From NCBI GenBank assembly GCA_943356465.1, contig CALREX010000005.1, positions 1 to 64,000 of the forward strand: 64,000 nt of DNA, in the 5' to 3' direction. Below are positions 59,457 through 64,000 of this stretch, piece by piece. The stretch is from Candidatus Peribacteria bacterium (GTDB lineage: Bacteria > Patescibacteriota > Gracilibacteria > UBA1369 > LOWO2-01-FULL-3). The notes under the pieces were generated by a model. It was given only the letters and a program-made list of their open reading frames with translations. It had not been told where the DNA came from and did no database searches. Each line of letters begins with the position of its first letter. Position 1 is the first letter of the stretch. The position numbers and the translations under genes are program-made.

Positions 59457-60572
59457 ATGAAAATTGGCATTGATGCTTCAAGATACGGGCATGAAAAGTC
59501 CACAGGAGTTGAGTGGTATAGTTTTAATATCATAAACTCGTTGCTTGATATTATTGAAAAAGAGAATGATGAAATTTTTCTTTATTCTAAAGAAAAACTC
59601 GAGATTGCGAACAAAAATTTTATTCATAATGTCTTAATAAAATCAAAAAGACTTTGGACTCTTTTTTGGCTTTCTATCGAAATGATGAAAAACAAGATCG
59701 ATGTTCTTTTTGTGCCATCCCATGTTTTGCCTCTTGTAAGGCCAAAACGAAGTGTAATTACTATACATGATGTTGCATTCCGATATTTAAAAAATGCTTA
59801 TTCTTCTTTCCAATATAATTATTTGAATTGGAGTACTAAATACGCGGTTAAACATGCCACTTACATTATTGTTCCAAGTACTGCCACAAAAAATGATTTG
59901 ATGAATTTTTTCAAGTGTCCGGAAGAAAAACTTGTTGTAATCCCCCATGGTTTTACTCCCTCAAAAATTTCAGATGAAACAATTGAAAAACAATTTTCGC
60001 AGTCAGAAATTTTAAAAAATTTTCATATAAATAAAGAAATGAAATTTGTTCTTTTTGTAGGACGACTTGAAAGCAAAAAAAATCTTGAAAGACTTGTACA
60101 AGCTTTCAAAAAATTCCTTGAGAAAAATGGTGATTTTTATCTTGTGCTTGCCGGAAAAAGAGGACTTGGATTTGATAAAATTTTGAATACTGTGAATCAT
60201 CTCGGAATTTCCGACAGAGTGATTATGCCTGGATATATCACTCAAGAAGAGAAGGCTGCTTTTATGAAATATTGCAGACTTTTTGCTTTTCCATCTTTGT
60301 ATGAAGGATTCGGTTTTCCTATTTTAGAAGCATTTTCTTATGGCAAACCTGTTTTGACTTCGCATGTTTCTTGTCTGCCTGAAGTCGGTGGTGATGCATG
60401 TCATTACACAGATCCTTATGATGTTCAAATTATCGCTGACGGGCTTGATAAACTCGCAAATGATATAAAATATGTCGAGGAAATTTCTAAAAAAGGCTTT
60501 GAAAGATTGTCTTTGTTCTCTTGGGAAGAGTGTGCAAAAAAAACTCTGGATGTTTTAAAAGGGAATGTGTAG
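59457..60572 (+). CDS. Glycosyltransferase family 1/4
   Basis: VGRLESKKNLERLVQAFKKF, FAFPSLYEGFGFPILEAFSYGKPVLTSHVSCLPEVGGDA. Confidence 0.93.
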   Translation: MKIGIDASRYGHEKSTGVEWYSFNIINSLLDIIEKENDEIFLYSKEKLEIANKNFIHNVLIKSKRLWTLFWLSIEMMKNKIDVLFVPSHVLPLVRPKRSVITIHDVAFRYLKNAYSSFQYNYLNWSTKYAVKHATYIIVPSTATKNDLMNFFKCPEEKLVVIPHGFTPSKISDETIEKQFSQSEILKNFHINKEMKFVLFVGRLESKKNLERLVQAFKKFLEKNGDFYLVLAGKRGLGFDKILNTVNHLGISDRVIMPGYITQEEKAAFMKYCRLFAFPSLYEGFGFPILEAFSYGKPVLTSHVSCLPEVGGDACHYTDPYDVQIIADGLDKLANDIKYVEEISKKGFERLSLFSWEECAKKTLDVLKGNV

Positions 60573-60605
60573 ATTTATGGATGAAGTTTGGTAACATCCG
60601 CCCTC

Positions 60606-62336
60606 ATGGATAATAAAAAAATTGCTTCAATATTTGAAGAGATGGCAGACATCCTTGATATTCGAGGTGATAATTTTTTCAAGATAAATGCTTATAGAAA
60701 AGCGGCGCTTGTAATATTAAATTTTGCCTATGATTTGCGTGATGTCGTTGCAAAAGATCCGAAACAACTTGAGAATATTCCTGGAATCGGCAAAGGACTT
60801 AAAGATAAAATTATTGAACTTGTTAATACTGGAGACTGCAAAGAATGGGATGAATTAAAAAAATCCGTACCTAAAGGTCTTCTCGAACTTCTTGAAGTAA
60901 GAGGTGTCGGGCCTAAAAAAGTGAAAACTTTTTATTTGAATCTAAAAATAAAAAATATAAATGATTTGAAGGAGGCTTGCGAAAAACATAAGGTTAGAGA
61001 ATTGCCTGGCATGGGAGAAAAAACAGAAAATGAAATACTGAAAGCAATTTCTGAACATGCGTATTTTTCAACAAAAAGACATTTGATTTCAGAAGCAATG
61101 CAGGAGGCAAAAATGATTATTGCTTATATGGAAAAATGTAAAGAAGTGAAAAGAATTGAATATGCAGGAAGCCTTCGTAGAAGACAAGAAACTATCGGCG
61201 ATATTGATATTCTTGTTACAGTAAAAAATCCTAAAAATAGTAGAGATGCCGTGATGAAACATTTCAATTCCTATAGGGAGGTTTTGACAATTCTGTCTAA
61301 AGGCGACACTAAATCAAGCGTTGTACTACAAAGTGGAATACAAATTGATTTGCGTGTTATTGCTGATGAAAGTTTTGGTGCTGCTATGCATTATTTCACA
61401 GGTAATAAAGATCACAATATAAAAATTCGCGATCTGGCTAAGAAAAAGGGACTTAAAGTAAGCGAATATGGTGTTTTTAAAGGAGAGAAAATGATTGCCG
61501 GAAAAAAAGAAGAGGAAGTTTTCAAAAGTGTCGGCCTTCCTTATATAATTCCTGAACTTCGTAATGATAATGGTGAAATCGAATATGGATTAAAAAATAA
61601 AAAATTCCCGGATTTTGTAGAACTGAAAGATATACGTGGAGACCTTCATTCACATACGACTTATAGTGACGGTGATGCCAGTATTTACGATATGGCGCAG
61701 GCATTTATAGCCAAGGGATATGAATATTTTGCCCTGACAGATCATTCGTCCATAATGGGAATTACAGGTGGAATGGGGACAAAAGATATTCATCGACAAT
61801 GGAAAGAGATTGATGAAGTTAAAAAAAAACTTAAGGGAAAAATTAAAATTTTGAAAGGATGTGAAGTGGATATTTTAAAAGATGGATCTCTTGATTTTGG
61901 AGATGATGTTCTAAAGGAACTTGATATTGTGGTTATTAGTGCTCATATGTATGGAAGGCTGCCTTTTAAAGAGCAGACCGAGAGGCTTATCACTGCAATA
62001 GAAAACCCCTATTCTAAAATACTTGCACATCCAACGGGACGCCTCATAAACAAAAGGTCTCCTATGGAATTTGATATGGAAAAAATAATAGATGCATGTA
62101 TTCAAAATCATGTAGCTATAGAGATAAATTCTAGTCCTTCACGGCTTGATTTACCTGATAAATTCATAAAAATTGCAAAAGATAAAGGCGCTAAATTTGT
62201 TATAAATACTGATTCTCATAGCACAGATCAACCTGACCTTATGGAGTATGGAGTTTCGAATGCAAGACGTGGATGGCTTACAAAAGATGATGTCTTAAAC
62301 ACAAAAAGTTTTGAGAAATTTGACACCTATTTTTAA
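60606..62336 (+). CDS. polX: DNA polymerase X family with C-terminal PHP domain
   Basis: NIPGIGKGLKDKI HhH, GSLRRRQETIGDIDILV, GDLHSHTTYSDG PHP; start corrected from 60588. Confidence 0.95.
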   Translation: MDNKKIASIFEEMADILDIRGDNFFKINAYRKAALVILNFAYDLRDVVAKDPKQLENIPGIGKGLKDKIIELVNTGDCKEWDELKKSVPKGLLELLEVRGVGPKKVKTFYLNLKIKNINDLKEACEKHKVRELPGMGEKTENEILKAISEHAYFSTKRHLISEAMQEAKMIIAYMEKCKEVKRIEYAGSLRRRQETIGDIDILVTVKNPKNSRDAVMKHFNSYREVLTILSKGDTKSSVVLQSGIQIDLRVIADESFGAAMHYFTGNKDHNIKIRDLAKKKGLKVSEYGVFKGEKMIAGKKEEEVFKSVGLPYIIPELRNDNGEIEYGLKNKKFPDFVELKDIRGDLHSHTTYSDGDASIYDMAQAFIAKGYEYFALTDHSSIMGITGGMGTKDIHRQWKEIDEVKKKLKGKIKILKGCEVDILKDGSLDFGDDVLKELDIVVISAHMYGRLPFKEQTERLITAIENPYSKILAHPTGRLINKRSPMEFDMEKIIDACIQNHVAIEINSSPSRLDLPDKFIKIAKDKGAKFVINTDSHSTDQPDLMEYGVSNARRGWLTKDDVLNTKSFEKFDTYF

Positions 62337-62385
62337 AAATGTATAATTTCTCTTGTGGACTCCCTTATTCTATAATTTCATTAAA

Positions 62386-62835
62386 ATGAAAAAAGGTTTA
62401 TTAATTCTTATATCAACTGTTCTTTTGTTGTCCGGATGTAAATTAACAAATTTCTTTAGGAGTGAAAAAGATCGTTTTGTTGGTGCAACTTCTGAAGCAC
62501 TTTGTTTGATTTTCACTTCAGAAAATCCTATGGCTCCTTCTAAGGACACTTCAGATAAAGTAAAAGCTATATACTCAAATTATGGATTTAATGCTGACGA
62601 TCAGACAGGGATGGAGGCTATAACAAAAAAGTACGAGCAGGATCAGGAAGTGAAAGATATTACTGCTGAAGCTTTGAAAAAATGTTCAGGAATCGATGTA
62701 AATGCTCCAGCTAAAGATAGCTCTACAGCGCCTGTTACCGATGGATCAAAAAATGATGTAGTGCCAAAGGCAGATGATTCTAAGATAAAGACTGAAGATG
62801 CTACTAAAACACCAGCCGTGAAACCAGCTAAATAA
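62386..62835 (+). CDS. Small lipoprotein
   Basis: MKKGLLILISTVLLLSGCKL lipobox; start corrected from 62353. Confidence 0.65.
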   Translation: MKKGLLILISTVLLLSGCKLTNFFRSEKDRFVGATSEALCLIFTSENPMAPSKDTSDKVKAIYSNYGFNADDQTGMEAITKKYEQDQEVKDITAEALKKCSGIDVNAPAKDSSTAPVTDGSKNDVVPKADDSKIKTEDATKTPAVKPAK

Positions 62836-63924
62836 ATGAAAATAGCTTTAGTTCATGATTTTTTGCTTAAGCTTGGAGGTGCTGAGCGTGTTCTTAAAGT
62901 ACTTGCAGAAATGTTCCCGACAGCACCTATTTTTACTTTACTTTATGACGAGAAAAAAGTAGGACATATTTTCCCAAAGGAAAGAGTCCGCACTTCTTCT
63001 TTGCAAAAATATCCAAGTTTCATAAGAAAGCGTTATCGTCTCTTGACTCACAAAATTCCACGTGCGATTGAAAATTTTAATTTTGAAGAGTTTGATTGTG
63101 TCATAAGTTCAAGTGGGGCTTATTCGCATGGGATTATTACTCCTTTGAACACTAAACATATTTGCTACTGTCATTCCCCTATGCGATATGCATGGGATTA
63201 TAGCAATGAATACCGCGAAGAAAATGATATTAAAGGGTTTAAGGCTTTTCTTTATGCACCGTTGATTAAATATTTACGAGAATGGGATGCTGTCTCCGCA
63301 GACAGGCCGGTAAAATATCTCTCAAATTCCAGACATGTGCAAAAGCGTATCAGTAAATATTATAAAATGGATAGTGACATTGTTTATCCACCCGTTGAAA
63401 CAGAGATATTTAGAGCGAAAGAAGAAAATTCAAATTACTTCTTGATTGTTTCCACCTTAACTCCGTACAAAAAAATTGATCTAGCTATTCAGCTTTTCAA
63501 TAAAATAGGCCGAAAACTAGTCATAATAGGCGACGGACCTCAAAGAGAATATCTCGAAAGCATTGCCGGTGAGAATATAGATTTTCTTGGATTTAAAGAT
63601 GATGAAACTGTGAAAGAATATATGGAAAATTGTCGTGCTTTTATATTCCCCGGTGAGGAAGATTTTGGAATTACCCCTGTTGAAGCAATGGCTTGTGGCA
63701 AACCTGTTTTGGCTTATGGAAAAGGTGGAGTTACCGAGACTGTTGTTTCCGGTAAGACCGGAGAATTCTTTTTTGAGCAAACTGTTGAGGCGATGGAGGA
63801 TGGACTTGCAAGGCTTATGTATAATGAAAAATTCTATTTGCCCCATACTATCCGCCGACATGCTCAAAATTTTTCAAGAGAAATATTTGAAAAAAAGATT
63901 AAATATGCAATAAGAATGTGCTAG
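62836..63924 (+). CDS. Glycosyltransferase family 4
   Basis: GGAERVLKVLAEMFP, FPGEEDFGITPVEAMACGKPVLAYGKGGVTETV. Confidence 0.93.
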   Translation: MKIALVHDFLLKLGGAERVLKVLAEMFPTAPIFTLLYDEKKVGHIFPKERVRTSSLQKYPSFIRKRYRLLTHKIPRAIENFNFEEFDCVISSSGAYSHGIITPLNTKHICYCHSPMRYAWDYSNEYREENDIKGFKAFLYAPLIKYLREWDAVSADRPVKYLSNSRHVQKRISKYYKMDSDIVYPPVETEIFRAKEENSNYFLIVSTLTPYKKIDLAIQLFNKIGRKLVIIGDGPQREYLESIAGENIDFLGFKDDETVKEYMENCRAFIFPGEEDFGITPVEAMACGKPVLAYGKGGVTETVVSGKTGEFFFEQTVEAMEDGLARLMYNEKFYLPHTIRRHAQNFSREIFEKKIKYAIRMC

Positions 63925-63948
63925 TATGCTCTTCCAAGCAGAAAACAT

Positions 63949-64000
63949 ATGGAAAAAATTGCTTTATATAGAAAATACCGACCGCATAATTTTGATAATC
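63949..64000 (+). CDS. dnaX: DNA polymerase III gamma/tau subunit, N-terminal fragment at window edge
   Basis: ATG at 63949: MEKIALYRKYRPHNFDN, matching the DnaX N-terminus. Confidence 0.8.
   Translation, partial: MEKIALYRKYRPHNFDN

Noticed and set aside
1-64000. Alternative genetic code (UGA = Gly, as in Gracilibacteria)
   Set aside because: Many conserved proteins end precisely at TGA (e.g. dut, purF, mntH) and no in-frame TGA is needed to complete them.
1-64000. CRISPR array
   Set aside because: No regularly spaced direct repeats; repeated DNA seen is coding (FlgD-Ig, PPQGYP) or palindromic intergenic elements.

Overview
AT-rich, densely coded bacterial chromosome segment using the standard code (UGA is a normal stop). 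Gene content (T4SS-pilin-like membrane proteins, PKD and FlgD-Ig/SLH surface proteins, a small biosynthetic set, a group I intron in a tRNA) suggests a Patescibacteria/CPR lineage, possibly Peregrinibacteria-like. That placement is inference. Housekeeping genes recognised: secE, nusG, rplK, rplA, dut, tmk, folD, purF, purD, maf, rpsT, ldh, hflX, trxB, pepA, rnc, nusB, rpmF, alr, ddl, ftsA-like, polX, comF and the start of dnaX. There are two tRNAs: one tRNA(CAU) interrupted by a 264-nt group I intron, and tRNA-Val(GAC). Most interesting signals: (1) a cassette of three membrane proteins carrying 3+3+1 copies of a two-TM pilin-like unit, the last fused to a giant PKD ectodomain; (2) the Azoarcus-like group I intron placed just 5' of the CAU anticodon; (3) a 23S-rRNA-mimic L1-binding element between rplK and rplA; (4) a 14-bp x3 tandem repeat that splits an ORF which two copies would restore; (5) two copies of a 58-nt structured repeat flanking a small basic ORF; (6) long intergenic inverted-repeat elements, two sharing a core; (7) a perfect-palindrome operator in the mntR/mntH intergenic region; (8) a ferredoxin gene overlapping an atypical TrxB. 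No CRISPR array, rRNA, transposase or prophage was seen.
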